A stretch of DNA of 64,000 bases, taken from the NCBI RefSeq assembly GCF_963678635.1, contig NC_087069.1, forward strand, positions 26,400,303-26,464,302. Direction: 5' to 3'. The stretch is from Symsagittifera roscoffensis. Lineage: Eukaryota; Xenacoelomorpha; Acoela; Convolutidae. This document shows positions 33,836-45,639 of the stretch, piece after piece (within the stretch, counting starts at the first letter, position 1; each line of letters opens with the position of its first letter). The notes beneath the pieces were generated by a model. The model saw nothing but the letters and a program-made list of their open reading frames with translations. It had not been told where the DNA came from and ran no database searches. Position numbers and translations under genes: made by a program.

Positions 33836-36800
33836 CTATCCGAACATCTCCAATTGAATCTTTCCGCAACGTTTCATTCTCTTGATACAGTCTTCAGCCT
33901 CGTCTCGTGTCGGTTTTCCCGGCTGACAAGACTCTATCACCGACACCAATCCTCGTTCAATCCCGATACAAGCCCGAACCGAACCGCACATAAACACGAA
34001 ACTGTGCTTGTCTGCTAGAAATGAATAAATTATTTGTTTATACCGGGGAATTTCGTCCTGGACATATCGTTTTTGGTGTCCAGGTACTCGTGAATAAACC
34101 GGGACAACTTCGGTTAGAATTCTGTGGTTTGCTTGTGTCGTTGATTGGGTCAATTTCTTCAACTCGTCAGCATATAGAAGGTCATTCGGAGTTCGGCAGC
34201 CTATAAATAGCATTCGGTCCTTCTCGGTTGTCTGAATTGTTCTGCTTAGAGACAGAAGTTCGTGCCAGAATGCGCGGAATGGAGCAATTCCTGAGCCGAT
34301 GGCGAACATCAGAAGTCGAGAACTCATTGTTTCCAAGACTTTGGAAAAGTCTACTTTCTGAGGATCCTGCAACTGGCCTGGAAGTCGGAAGGAGGGATTT
34401 GGGATCACAAAAATTCGCACCTTGCTTGCTTTTTCGTCCTTGTTAGAGGAGAAAATTTGTTCATTTTTGGACTCTGTTTCTGGACGGAAGTATGTAATCA
34501 GTCCCGTATGATCCTTTTGCTTGGTTTGTTTGTACCCAGCAGTACTGACTGTGCCATGAAGTTTGTTCACACTCATCCGAGGCTGATGGGACTGAATTGG
34601 GGGTAAAATCTGAAAACCATGTTACGTTAAAAGTGAGGTAGTTGATGGTTTAAGATGTAAAAAATATATATCAATGATATCAACATTTTGTTTGGCATGG
34701 GTGTTTGTAGACAAGCATTGTACTATAGTTAAACATCGAGTTAGATCTGGGTCTCACTTTTTCTCGAGGGACGTGGGGGTCTTATTGATACAATCAGAAA
34801 TTTCGTAGGCCTTTTTGTAAATAGGCCAAAATGAATTTTGGAAAAACAGGGAAACAATGAGGGGGCCCTAATACACAAAAACAAATTGGAGTCGATTTTT
34901 CGAAAAAAAAAAGATGTTTAAGAAAATTAAGTTTTGAATGTTTTGACAAATAAAGGAACTTTTTGTCGACGCACACGTGACCTCCCCTTAATTTTTTTCA
35001 ATAAACGATTGTCGACCAAGGCGCTTCTAGAAAAACATTCGGGTCAATCCCCCAAAACCGAATCTTGCTGGAAAAAAAAGCAAATAACGGACCTTTCTGT
35101 TGGTTTTGTATTGTTTCAATGACAACTCATTTTTGTCTTGGGGGATTGTTTGGTAGAGGAAGTTGGAGCACAGGCCATCTCGTCTCATTCCATTGGGTGT
35201 GTTGTATTTTACCACACTGACTGTGATCTGCAGTTTGTTCGCGTTGGTTCTTGGCGAGGATGAAATTGAGTAGGGGCGGGGCTGGAGAGGGGGTAGAAAC
35301 TGCAAAAAAAAAACTAATTATCTGAAATTTGATGATTACACAGGGGGTGCAGCGAAGTAGTTGCTCACTCATCAATTTTATCCGAAGTCGGGGAGCGGGA
35401 GCTCGCGTTCCAACCTGATTCCGGTTCTTTTTTTTGCAGACACGGAAAATTTTTCTTTGCGTAAAACATGAAAACATCAAAAAGTCTTGGAAAATTAAAA
35501 ATAAGGATTAAAAAAGAAATTTTATGAGAGTATGAGAAATAAAAAATTTAAATTTGAATTCCACATACATTCGTGTTCAAAAATTTAAAGTGCGGAAGTG
35601 TATCACCTGAATCAGCTCATGTAGCTTAATCTCAACAGATTTGAACTCATCCAAAACTTCGTTCACAGTCCACCGATTGACTGACCACTCCAAATAAGCC
35701 TCTTTATTTTCAATCAGTTGCCTTAATTTTTTCCTTTCACCTTCATCTGATGCGTATCTTGCGAAACATTCTAGAACATTCGGAAGTGAAGGCGAGACCA
35801 AGTCGACGTACTTTGAAATGAGTTCACGCATTGATTGAAATCTTCCATTTGATATCACATTCAGAGAACAAGGTCGATCTAAGTTAATGTCGTCCAGTTT
35901 CAGTCCACATCTTTTTATTACCTTTTCAACGTCTGAGGTTGGATTTTCCGGGAATATATAGACGTGATCGCCAGCCAAATAAGGCATGTCTTTTATCGCT
36001 AACTCAATTTGGCGTACCGAGTGCTGGTTCATGGAAGAACTCAAATGCCCTCTGTTTTCTATTTTAGCTGGCTTTACCAACTCTTTGTTCATGAGAACCG
36101 TCGCTTCCAAGGGGTTAGTTTTAGTGTATGGTCCGACACCTTCTCTTCTTGCACACACGTTGTCGTAAAAGCTAAGTTCAATCATAGCTTGAGCTCCTTC
36201 TTCATCTGGAAATTCATCTTTCTCCGAACTTGATACCAAGTCGTTCGATCGTTTTTCTTCATCAGTTAGAATGTTAGTTTTGGCTGGCAATGCTTGTTTG
36301 ATTGGGAACACTTGCTTAAGTGCCCCAATAGCTTCCGTTTCCCACCTGCAGAAAGATTTGTACTGGTCGCTTAGCGCGTCACAAGTCGCAACTGGAAGCA
36401 ACCTTGTGGATCCAAGATTTTCCAAAGTTTGATCCAGACAAACACCGAACTCGCAAAAGTCTTCGTATGCTTTGGAACCTATTGCGCAAACAGCATACAC
36501 AAAGTGACTGCACGAATTCTTTAGTTCGCGGTTTAGTTGACCGAAACTTTTTTCCTGTGACTCAACTAAGCTTTGGTTATTTTCTTCCATCCATTGTTCG
36601 GTTTTAAGCCCATTAGCTGGAGCGTTTCCCCGGCCGAATGTAGAAGTTATAATTAATAACAGTTGTGTAGTTTTGTCTGCGTCGGGGAAGGAGAATTTGT
36701 CCAACTCAGATAGTTCTGCTTTGTAGCCCTCTTTAAAAAGTCGGCTAACCGTTTGTTTAGCGTATGACTCCGCGGTTCCCGTTGTGGACGCATACAAAAC

Positions 36801-38872
36801 CGTAACACAAGTTCGTTTGTTTATCCGGGATATCAACATTTCAAACGGCTTGAACGCGTTTTTAACCAGTGCCCAGTTATTTTTCTTCACTGGCTCATCG
36901 ATAACTGCTGGATTTTTCCGAAGTCTTTCGAAATACGGAACCCAAGGTTCAGTCTGATCAAGTATACACGGTTTCACCAGGTAGTTCATCATCTCTTGAT
37001 GGAAGGCGGGACTCATTCCGCTACTTATAGGAGGCACAATCCACACCCAATCGGCAGGAGTGTTTCCGCGAGCCACGGTGTCTTCTTTTAAGAACTTCTG
37101 GAACCCGGCAGCTGCAGTATGATGATCCACAATGGATACTTGAGCTTGCTGGAAGGAATGTAACACAGCGGCATTGACCTCAACATAAATGCGGTCAATG
37201 TTGAGTTGACTACTAGCTGCCAGAGTTACATCTAAATCCATAATCTGAGCTAGCTTAGGGATACTATTATAACGCTGAACGTCACATAAATCACGGCCAA
37301 TTTCAGTTTCCATGAACCACCCACTAAAAGGAACACATTTAAACACCACGCCACCAATTTCTATAGCCTTATCTGCTACAAACGGCTGTGCAAACCACTG
37401 CAGCCCTAGTTGTCGCATAGCTTGTTCGTATTTTGGGTCGGGATGCGACAGTTCGACAATCGGCCGACAGTCTACAGGCAACTCGTACCAGCTAGGATCT
37501 TCTTCTGGGTTGCATTGAACAATCACAGGCAACACATCCCATTCGGTTCGTTCAGTTTCTGGTTTGCTCCAGCCAATTTTCATCGCGATTCGAGTCAACT
37601 CCCGATTTGCTGGGTCGCCTAGAAGCGTCCCGTCAGTTTGCTCGTAACAAGCGAATCTCAAATATTGGCTGGACCACAACCTCGCGTTTTGAGGCAGAAC
37701 CAGAACAGTTGCTAGCAGTTTTCCGCCGTTAAAAGAGCTTCGTATGTGTTGACAAACGGCTTCGAACATGGCGTCATTTGTTTTCACGTCTCTCCTGTCT
37801 GTTATTTCAAGCGTCTGCCAATAGAGGCGGTTGATACACCTGGCTGCATTGCGCCACGCTAACTGCGCTCCGTATCTCAGTTCGTCTGTAGTGTAAGTAG
37901 CCGACTGTTTTGTCTTGATTTCGTCTTCAATCTCTTTCAGTCGAACATGGTACTCGTCTTTGTGAGTTTTCTTATCGTTGTGATAAATTGTCAAATATTG
38001 TTTTGCTTCTTGTAGAAATTGATCTTTAGTGTAATTCGGCAAGGGCCAGTTTTCATCGGAAGCGTCTTTCTTTGGGTAAGGTGAGTAGTTCATAAGTGAA
38101 CTTGTACATACTTGGTGCCGACAGTCCTAAAAAATTTACAATAACCAAAATTGGAATCCTAGAAAAAGCAAATATGAAATGCAGGTCATGAATTTTCGTG
38201 AGAAACAAAATCGAATATAGTGCATTTTTCAAAAAAAAAAATTATTATCTGCATCAAAATTTTAAAGCACAGTTTGGATGGGGATTAATTTTTTTTGCAA
38301 GAGTTTTTTTAACCAAAATCAGGAGCCACAAATATGCATTGAATGGGGACAAGTGATATAACGCAAATAGACTCCCTTGATACCCCATGACTGTCGTAGT
38401 ACCAAAAAACTTCTAGAAGTGTTTGCCTTTTAAGTCGAATAATTGATTAACTTGGGTCTTCATTGAATTTCGAGTTCTCCTTTGAATTTGACATATTAAA
38501 AATTTCAAGCTATTAGTTCTTTTTTACCAGTAACACAATCAACAAAAATCAACAGAAAGTTCTAAAAGAATTGCATAAGAAAACGAAAACATTTGCGAAA
38601 AACAAGATAAAATGAAATTTTTTGATTATTATTTTTTTTGCAATTACAACGTTAGTCAGGCTCTCTGTCCTACCAGTATAATCTTTAAGGACCGAAGCCC
38701 AATAATGATGATAGCGATGATGTACCTGATTATGAGCTGATTTGGGGACAACCACGGGAATACTTTCCTCCGTCTGGTAGTTCCTTAGTACCGTTTTTGC
38801 ACTCACAGTCAGAACTGGACAACCACTTTTGATTGAACCATCGGAGGAACTGCAGGGTTTATTGTTGACCAT
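33836..38872 (-). CDS. NOS: Nitric oxide synthase
   Basis: Makes nitric oxide and citrulline from arginine, NADPH and O2. Exons (minus): 38894-38651 (ATG 38872), 38126-35607, 35299-35093, then 34438-33836 or the duplicated exon 34609-33836; all junctions in phase 0. Seen: dimer zinc motif CRHQVC, heme-ligand Cys in WRNAARCINRLYW, arginine-binding Glu in GWFMETEIG, pterin/heme region ADWVWIVPPIS and HQEM, calmodulin-binding stretch (WALVKNAFKPFEML), FMN motifs TTGTAESYA and STFGRGNAPANG, FAD motifs GDHVYIFP and RPYSISSS, NADPH motifs GSGIAPFRAFW and IGCR, C-terminus EMFG. The FMN domain is about 25 residues shorter than nNOS where the autoinhibitory loop lies. Odd: one residue missing in TEIG-RD, Asn for Gly in RCIGR, and a 2.5-kb exon in a normally intron-rich gene. 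An acceptor at 38895 implies a 5' UTR intron. Confidence 0.93.
34439..34609 (-). other. NOS: Duplicated alternative exon segment in NOS FAD region
   Basis: A strong acceptor (GGTTTTCAG) at 34610-34612 opens a phase-0 frame starting ILPPIQ and continuous with the last exon. It is a diverged copy of exon 35299-35093: FLPPLQ versus ILPPIQ, NKLQITVS versus NKLHGTVS, GLCSNFLYQT versus GLITYFRPET, and GAACAAACT at matching positions in DNA. The copy lacks the FAD-contact RPYSISSSP block. Either it replaces the canonical exon, or the canonical exon joins an internal acceptor (TTTTCTCCTCTAACAAG) at 34439. Confidence 0.65.
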
Positions 38873-38894
38873 TGTTGTTGTTCTAGTCTTTGTT

Positions 38895-39603
38895 CTAGTA
38901 AAAAAAACAGTCAGAATTGAATACATGTGAAGTTTGCTCAGTTGACTTATGAAAAATTAACAATTTTTTTTTCGTTCTTTTAATTCATTGAATGAACTCT
39001 TCCCTTTTCAGTGTCTATGTCGTCCTCATGGTCAGGTCACTGAGTCTAGACACAAACTGTAGGTTAAAAATCCCCCCTTTAGAGGTATCTAAGTAACACA
39101 ATTAGGTGATGCACTCCTTCACAAATCGTTTTTGAACACAAGAAATTACTTAGAGATCATTCGTTTTACACGTCGTTTAAAAACTTATTTCTCAAAAAAA
39201 GAAACTCAAGGTGATCAGAATCTCAAACTAAACTGCAAAACAGAAAAAAGCAGATTGGTTTTTGAATTAACCTTGTATATGGTACGAACTTTTGGTATCT
39301 CATAAATCATAATAGAGAGTAGCAGAAAATCATACTTTGAATTTGTCTCAAAATGAATGTTTTCTATGCATGAAAAGATTTCGCTGATAATTTTAATGGA
39401 TGAACCAGGTTAATTTCAACTTTCAATTTTTTCTGAAATTGTAATATATTTTCAATCTAAAAACGAACAAAGGTTTAGAGGCCTTACGTGCTATGAAACG
39501 GTAGCTTTTCAGAGGGTTCCAAAAGTTGGTAAGTTGAGAAAATCAAAGAAAGGCTCTGGAAATGCTAATAAAAACTCTCAACTATCAAATCCTGAATCTT
39601 GGT
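38895..39603. other. Upstream region of NOS
   Basis: Contains an intron acceptor (TTTTTACTAG) just before the first coding exon; the 5' UTR exon and promoter were not located. No gene seen. Confidence 0.45.
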
Positions 39604-39909
39604 CAGGGACGCATTTAGGATTATCTCGAGGGCGGGGGAGGGGGTGTTTCAAAAAATTTTATCGATTTTTTAAAAAAATTCTCGTAAAAATAGGCCAAAA
39701 ATTTGGGCACTATTTCTGAAATTTTTGCCAAATAATCGCGCGCTCCCAATCAAAAATGGTATATGTTGGCGTCCAAAGCGCCCGTAGAACAATTTTAGGG
39801 TTGTTCGGCCGAAAATGGATGTCAAAAATTAATACCAAAGATCACATTTTGGTTTGTGAGGGGGCCAAATCGCTGAGAGAAGGGTAGCATCCCCCCAAAT
39901 CCGCCTCTG
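39604..39909. mobile_element. Short hAT-like element, copy 2
   Basis: Starts CAGGGACGCATTTAGG and ends CCGCCTCTG; the interior has TTTTAGGGTTGTTCGGCC and AAAATGGATGTCA in common with 40757-41110. Flanking octamers do not clearly match. The ORF at 39534-39719 is inside it. Confidence 0.6.
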
Positions 39910-40316
39910 CATTTCGTGAAATAAGAAACAAAAGAAATATTGAGGAAACAAAGTTACTCTCTGTGACCAATAGAAAATTCCCACAAAAAATTTAGAAGAA
40001 ACTCAAGATTCAATTATTTAAAGCTAAACTTCATTCAATTAATATTTAATATTTCAACTTCATTCGCCGCATGTTCTGATTGAAAACTCCTTAGATGAAA
40101 ATTGCTGATTGAAAATTCCTTAGAACTCTGGACCAGGTTTGGCATTAATTTTTAATCGAGCGGAAGTCTAACCATGTGGCTATGTTGTATTGTTGGTCAA
40201 ATTGAAACCACCGATAGTCGAAGTCTATGAGCTTCTCAATACAATAAGTGAAACAAAGCTACGCACCATCTGCGAAGCAAAAATTGTCCTGTGACACAAC
40301 TAACTACTGAATGTTA

Positions 40317-40460
40317 GGCTCCTTTTCCTTTTCCCCCACCTCACGATTTCATGGTGCTACGAGCGGTTTTACAAGGTTGAGTATGAAGACCAAACATGTT
40401 TGTCATTGCTCAAATAGCCCGTATGCTAAATTCTATAACAATCCGACGATGTGAACAGTA
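40317..40460. repeat. Dispersed repeat, second of three copies
   Basis: Matches 58441-58600 (GTGTAGCGAG-like text, TTTTACAAGGTTRAGTATGAA, TTTGYCAT, GTGAACAG) and more weakly 22090-22220. Confidence 0.72.
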
Positions 40461-40756
40461 AAATTACTCAAATAACTTTGCAACGTTTGGCTTTAAAAAA
40501 TGAGCCGAATGTTGTTCTCATGAAAATATGTTCAAGGGAAAACTTCCAGAAACGATCTTAAAATCAAAATTCCCTAGAAAATAAAGGTTACATTAATCAC
40601 GTGATGATGATGAAAATCACGCGATGAAAAGGATCCAGGCAGCAGATGGTAAGTAAGGTCCTGGCTGATATTTGGAAAGTAAGGTTTTCCAAAAAATGAT
40701 AGGAAAACAAAAAATGCTTCAAGACAAACTAAGAGTTTTCATTTTGATCACAAACT

Positions 40757-41110
40757 CAGGGGCGGATCTAGGAATTTCTTGATAGACGAGCGGATTTTCA
40801 AAACATTTTCAAAATTTTGTCGACCCAAATGTCCCTATTTTGACCAAAAATTTCGCCCCACAGGCAAATTTTTGCAAAAAAGAAAACGCCAAAAAACTTG
40901 TTTTCAGTTTTTTTTTACTTTTTTAACCAGAAAATTGCGTTTTTAAGCAAATATTGGCGCAAAAATTAGCAAATATTGGCGCCAAGGGCGCCTTTAAAAC
41001 ATTTTTAGAGTTGTTTGGCCCAAAATGGATGTCATAAAATAAAAACAGAGGGAAGACCTTTTGGTTTATGAGGTGGTCGAATCCCTGCGGAAAGGAAGCG
41101 TCTGCCCCAC
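40757..41110. mobile_element. Short hAT-like element, copy 3
   Basis: Starts CAGGGGCGGATCTAGGAATT, has repeated AAATATTGGCGC and GGGCGCC pieces, and TTTTTAGAGTTGTTTGGCCC plus AAAATGGATGTCA shared with copy 2. The right end is eroded, with no clean complementary terminus. Confidence 0.6.
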
Positions 41111-42734
41111 CCCCTATTTTTCAATTTTTTGAGTTCTTGTCAGATTTATGGACATCAGCCAGCTTCAAGTTCAAAAACGCCAGAACAAAACCGTATTTTA
41201 AATATGATTTCGACCTCTCTGCAGGAAATGAAAGGCTTTTTTCAGGTTCTGATAAAACTCAGAATTGGCGCAGTTCAAAACTACCAAGCTACTCATTGAG
41301 TGCATGTCTTAATCGAGGCTTTGAATTTCCTATGAACTTTGAAAAACTAAATAATTAGCTGACAATGAAATTCGAAAAGCAGAATTCCAGCTGCTAAAGC
41401 GTTGGCTTTTCTGACCGAACTAACAGTCCTAGCTGTCGTGCAGAGTTGACACAACCTACTAGTTTTTTTTTCTTTCAAGGGCACAAAAACAAGCAAAGAA
41501 AGTTCTCGACAATTAGATTCAAAACAAAAACTTGACATGAAGTAGCGCGAGTTACAGTGGAATTAAAATAGTCTATGTACAACAAAGCAGCCTGTAAAAA
41601 CAACAATTAGAATTGACTGAAAGGTCGATTTAGACCAAATCCTCCGACATATAAATATCTACCAAAAAAACTGTTCCGAGAAAGCTACAACGACAAAAAA
41701 ATTGTGCAAATACCACTGGTAAGCTAAACCAACTAATCTAAGTTAAAAGAATAAAAAGTAAGTGCGGTAAATAAATCTGAGCGATGTTTAAATAGAGCAA
41801 CTAGTGACAAAAAGTCTACTGGACTTCGTAAAGCTAACAACTGGCTGGTATCTAATTAACTAATAGAAGTCAAGGTTACTACTTCGGGATACACAACCAC
41901 AACATTTCCCAATGCACGAAAAAAATGTAGCTGCACTTTTGCTATGTCCCCTCTAAATTATATGGAGAGAGGCGGTTCATAGTTCAGGTGTCTCCAGCAG
42001 CCGCGATAATAGACATATTGGACTCTCTCGTCAAACAATAGATGCCAAACTTCCAACAATATCGAGTCACCATATGCTTTTTTGACACCCCTGGAGGATA
42101 TACCACCAAGACCAACCTTAGTGGCCGCAACAACACAAGGCTCACTTTCGACTACATCCTCGATGAACCCGAAAATCGCGGTCCTATGCTCCCAATTGGA
42201 AGAATGTCCAATGGTTAACAAAGATGAAGAGGGGAGCGATATTTCGTCAATACTCGATACGAAAGTTAGAAATGAAGCAGACAATTTTCATCAAACATTT
42301 TATTCTTCAGCGTAAAACTCACAAAACTCATTTAGTTTAATTGGACATTAAGTCGTGCTTATTTTACTACTGGTTATATACCAATTTGTTGAAGCAATTT
42401 TTTTACGCTCAATCTTACCTTAGTGATCTTAGTAGTAGTTCCTTGTCCGCCTCATTTTATCGTAATACCATTTTAGTTTATTCTGTTGTATTTGTTTTTT
42501 TGATACAAAACAATTGTACATAACATTTTTTTTATTTAGTCATTTATTGATCTGCTGTATAAATCTGTAACAATTCCTAGGTAGCCTGTAAATTTTATCT
42601 CATATTCATCTCCGCGTTAATGTGTATCTTCCCCTGTAAATTCCATTGGTGCTGAGTTTTGTTTCTTTTTGTATCAAACTTTGGATCCCATGGAGTGAAG
42701 GGAGAATGGAGTATGTGTGTGATTTTGGCTTAGA

Positions 42735-43084
42735 TCTTTTTTTTGTCTGCCTCGTAACTTCTCATGCCCCCGAATTTTCGTTTCTCTTCTTGGATTTGTT
42801 TGACTTCTGTGTGTTCGAAAACTCGCATTGCTTCTTTGTTTCTGGCCTACCTAGCTTTCCTCTGTGGTTCATTTACTGAATCTTGGGCGCCTTCTAACAT
42901 AGGGATTGTAGTTTCTAGTTCCAATTGTTCTTTTAGAATGTCTATGTCCAAGTTCTTTTTGGCAATGAGGGCCAGGTGGAACTGATCGACCCAGTTGATC
43001 TATTGGGTGGGTGGTTCTTCAATGTGTTTTGGCCAAAAAGCGGGAAATCCCCGCAGATTCGAATCAGTTGATGACTGCGCCATG
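42735..43084 (-). pseudogene. Truncated gag of second gypsy-like family, unit 1
   Basis: Starts at ATG on the LTR/primer-site junction (MAQSSTDSNLRGFPAFWP), reaches a stop where a Trp is expected, then continues in frame (QFHLALIAKKNLDIDILKEQ) to EEKRKFGGMRSYEADKKK. This lines up with the first element's Gag ([28 protein letters not shown]). The rest of gag and pol is deleted. A second copy lies at 44147-44495. Confidence 0.82.
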
Positions 43085-44146
43085 AAAAAAGTGTGCAAAT
43101 ACCACTGGTAAGCTAAACTACCAATCTAAGTTAAAAGAACAAAACAAGTGTGTTAAATTAAAACTGACCGATGTCTAAGTAGAGCAACTAGTGACGCGAA
43201 GTCCACTAGACTTCGTAAAGCTAACAACTGGCTGGTATCTAATTAACTAATAGAAGTCAAGGTTACTACTTTGAGATACACAATCACAACATTTCCCATT
43301 TTACGAAAAAATTGTAGCTGCACTTTTATTAAGTCCCCTCTAAATTATATGGAGAGAGGCGGTTCATAGTAGAGGTGTCTCCAGCAGCCGCGATAATAGA
43401 CATAATGGACTCAGAGGAGTAACCACTCATAACATTCTCGTCAAACAATAGATGCCAAACTTCTAACAATATCGAGTCACCATATGCTTTTTAGACACCC
43501 CTGGAGGATAAACCACCAAGACCAACCTTAGTGGCCGAAACAACACAACGCTCACTTTCGACTACATCCTCGATGAACCCGAAAATCGCGGTCCTATGCT
43601 CCCCATTGGAAGAATGTCCAATGGTTAACAAAGATGAAGAGGGGAGCGATATTTCGTCAATACTCGATACGGAAGTTAGAAATGAAGCAGACAATTTTCA
43701 TCAAACATTTTATTCTTCAGCGTAAAACTCACAAGACTCTTTTAGTTTAATCGGACATTAAGTCGTGCTTATTTTACTACTGGTTATATACCAATTTGAT
43801 GAAACAATTTTTTTTACGCTCAATCTTACCTTAGTGATATTAGTAGTAGCTCCTTGTCCGACTCATTTTATCGTATTACCATTTTAGTTTATTCTGTTTT
43901 GTTTGTTTTTATGGTACATAACAATTGTACATAACGCTTTTTTTTATTTAGTCATTTATTGATCTGCTGTATAAATCTGTAACAATTCCTAGGTAGCCTG
44001 TAAATTTTATCTCATATTCATCTCCGCGTTAATGTGTATCTTCCCCTGTAAATTCCATTGGTGCTGAGTTTTGTTTCTTTTTGTATCAAACTTTGGATCC
44101 CGTGGAGTGAAGGGAGAATGGAGTATGTGTGTGATTTTGGCTTAGA

Positions 44147-44495
44147 TCTTTTTTTTGTCTGCCTCGTAACTTCTCATGCCCCCGAATTTTCGTTTCTCTT
44201 CTTGGATTTGTTTGACTTCTGTGTGTTCGAAAACTCGCATTGCTTCTTTGTTTCTGGCCTACCTAGCATTCCTCTGTGGTTCATTTACTGAATCTTGGGC
44301 GCCTTCTAACATAGGGATTGTAGTTTCTAGTTCCAATTAATCTTTTAGAATGTCTATGTCCAAGTTCTTTTTGGCAATGATGGGCAGGTAGAACTGATCT
44401 ATCCAGTTAGTCTATTGGGTGGGTAGCTCATCAGTGTGTTTTGGCCAAAAGGCGGGAATTCCCCGCTGATTCGAATCAGTTGATGACTGCGCGAT
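44147..44495 (-). pseudogene. Truncated gag of second gypsy-like family, unit 2
   Basis: Near-identical to 42735-43084 with a few substitutions, one of which changes the CCA-complement of the primer site (TGG to TCG when read on the minus strand). Confidence 0.8.
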
Positions 44496-44686
44496 GAAAA
44501 AAGTGTGCAAATACCACTGGTAAGCTAAACTACCAATCTAAGTTAAAAGAACAAAAAGTAAGTGTGTTAAATTAAAACTGACCGATGTCTAAATAGAGCA
44601 ACTAGTGATGCGAAGTCCACTGGACTTCGTAAAGCTAACAACTGGCTGGTATCTAATAAATTAATAGAGGTCAAGGTTACTACTTT

Positions 44687-45066
44687 AAGACTAGTTAACG
44701 GGTAGCCATAATTGACGCCCGGCCCGGCCCGATATAATTCAAGTCGAGCCCGTTGGTGGCCCGATAAACAGGGAATTAATTAAATATTGGCCCGTTGGGT
44801 CCCGTTGCTGCTTTTTTGGTAAAAAACAAATTTGTTTCAAAACAATTTTAATAATTGTTTTACTTATTTATAAAGACCTTTTTTAAAAGCCATGGAAATC
44901 ATTTCAATTGCCTCAACGGTTATAGGGGAAAGTTTTGCCCGTCTTTCGGATACCGTCAGACCGCAATCAGAGTAAAGCCTCGTTGGGGCCCGTTGACAAA
45001 AATGAAAACCTCGGTCCGGCCCGGCCCGTTGAGGCCCACGGGCGGCCCGGCCCGTTGACAAGTATG
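44687..45066. mobile_element. 380-bp non-autonomous hAT-like element nested in an LTR
   Basis: Compared with the uninterrupted LTR at 43083-43291, 380 bp are inserted with an exact 8-bp target duplication ACTACTTT (44679-44686 and 45067-45074), the length typical of hAT. The ends form an imperfect inverted repeat: AAGACTAGTTAACGGG against CATACTTGTCAACGGG. Just inside both ends are clusters of GGCCCGGCCCGTTGA-type repeats, GC-rich against an AT-rich middle, as in hAT subterminal regions. No transposase. Short ORFs on both strands here (44855-45323) are by-products. Confidence 0.85.
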
Positions 45067-45218
45067 ACTACTTTGAGATACACAATCACAACAGACAAAA
45101 AATATATTAACACAGAAGTGAAGCGGAATTTTGCAAACACAAAAACTGCCGAAGAAAGCTTTAGCCAGCATTTGAACTTCATCCAATAATAGGTACAAGG
45201 CAGCAACTTATGTCTCGA

Positions 45219-45300
45219 ATGAAACTGATAAAAACACATGTTGAAGTTGACCACAAGTTTGCTGAAGTTTATACAAAGTTTGCTGAAGTTTATACAATGT
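45219..45300. repeat. Short tandem repeat
   Basis: AGTTTGCTGAAGTTTATACA occurs twice in tandem (about 45256-45300), with a third partial AGTTTGCTGAAG. Nothing else of note between the LTR array and 45640. Confidence 0.7.
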
Positions 45301-45639
45301 TTAGCATTACCAATCAAAATCAACTATGATTTTTAATTTTCAAAAATAAACACATCGTTCTAAATCTCTTCGAAATTTGAGAATTTGCTGAAGTTTTCAA
45401 CTGTGATTGGGACTGTTTTCTATAGCCGTTTTCTCTTACAAATTTTTAAGAGTTTGATTTTATTATGAAAGCTCAATAATTTTAAGGCTTCTTTTAACCT
45501 AATCTAGGGGTTATATATGTGCCTTGGGTACATGATCTAGGATTCGAGACCAAGATAGGCCTTGTTTATCAGCAATGTGTGGAAAATGAGTTTTTTTTTG
45601 CGAAAAATTGGATTATAGTTTTACTATTGGCTTTTAATA

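Larger units (their letters stand above)
41697..45093 (-). mobile_element. Tandem LTR array of a second gypsy-like family
   Basis: Minus-strand array of LTR (41697-41904), internal (41905-43082), LTR (43083-43291), internal (43292-44493), LTR (44494-45093, interrupted by another element). LTRs of about 208 bp start TGTTGTG and end CA on the minus strand. Each full internal unit begins with a tRNA-Ser primer site (TGGCGCAGTC, then GATTCGAA) and a Gag start homologous to the 22.7-29.2 kb element, then skips most of gag and all recognisable pol; the end before the LTR has the same TGGGAAA purine tract. GACAAAAAA is found just outside both outer LTRs (41692 and 45094), consistent with a single target site. 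The two internal units are nearly identical. Probably formed by LTR-LTR recombination of a deleted element. Confidence 0.88.

Noticed and set aside
35986-37622. Plus-strand ORFs opposite NOS
   Set aside because: Shadows of the long NOS exon; no family features.
42646-42879. Hydrophobic 77-codon ORF repeated at 44058-44291
   Set aside because: It is the antisense of the truncated Gag in the minus-strand array; its repetition reflects the duplicated element.
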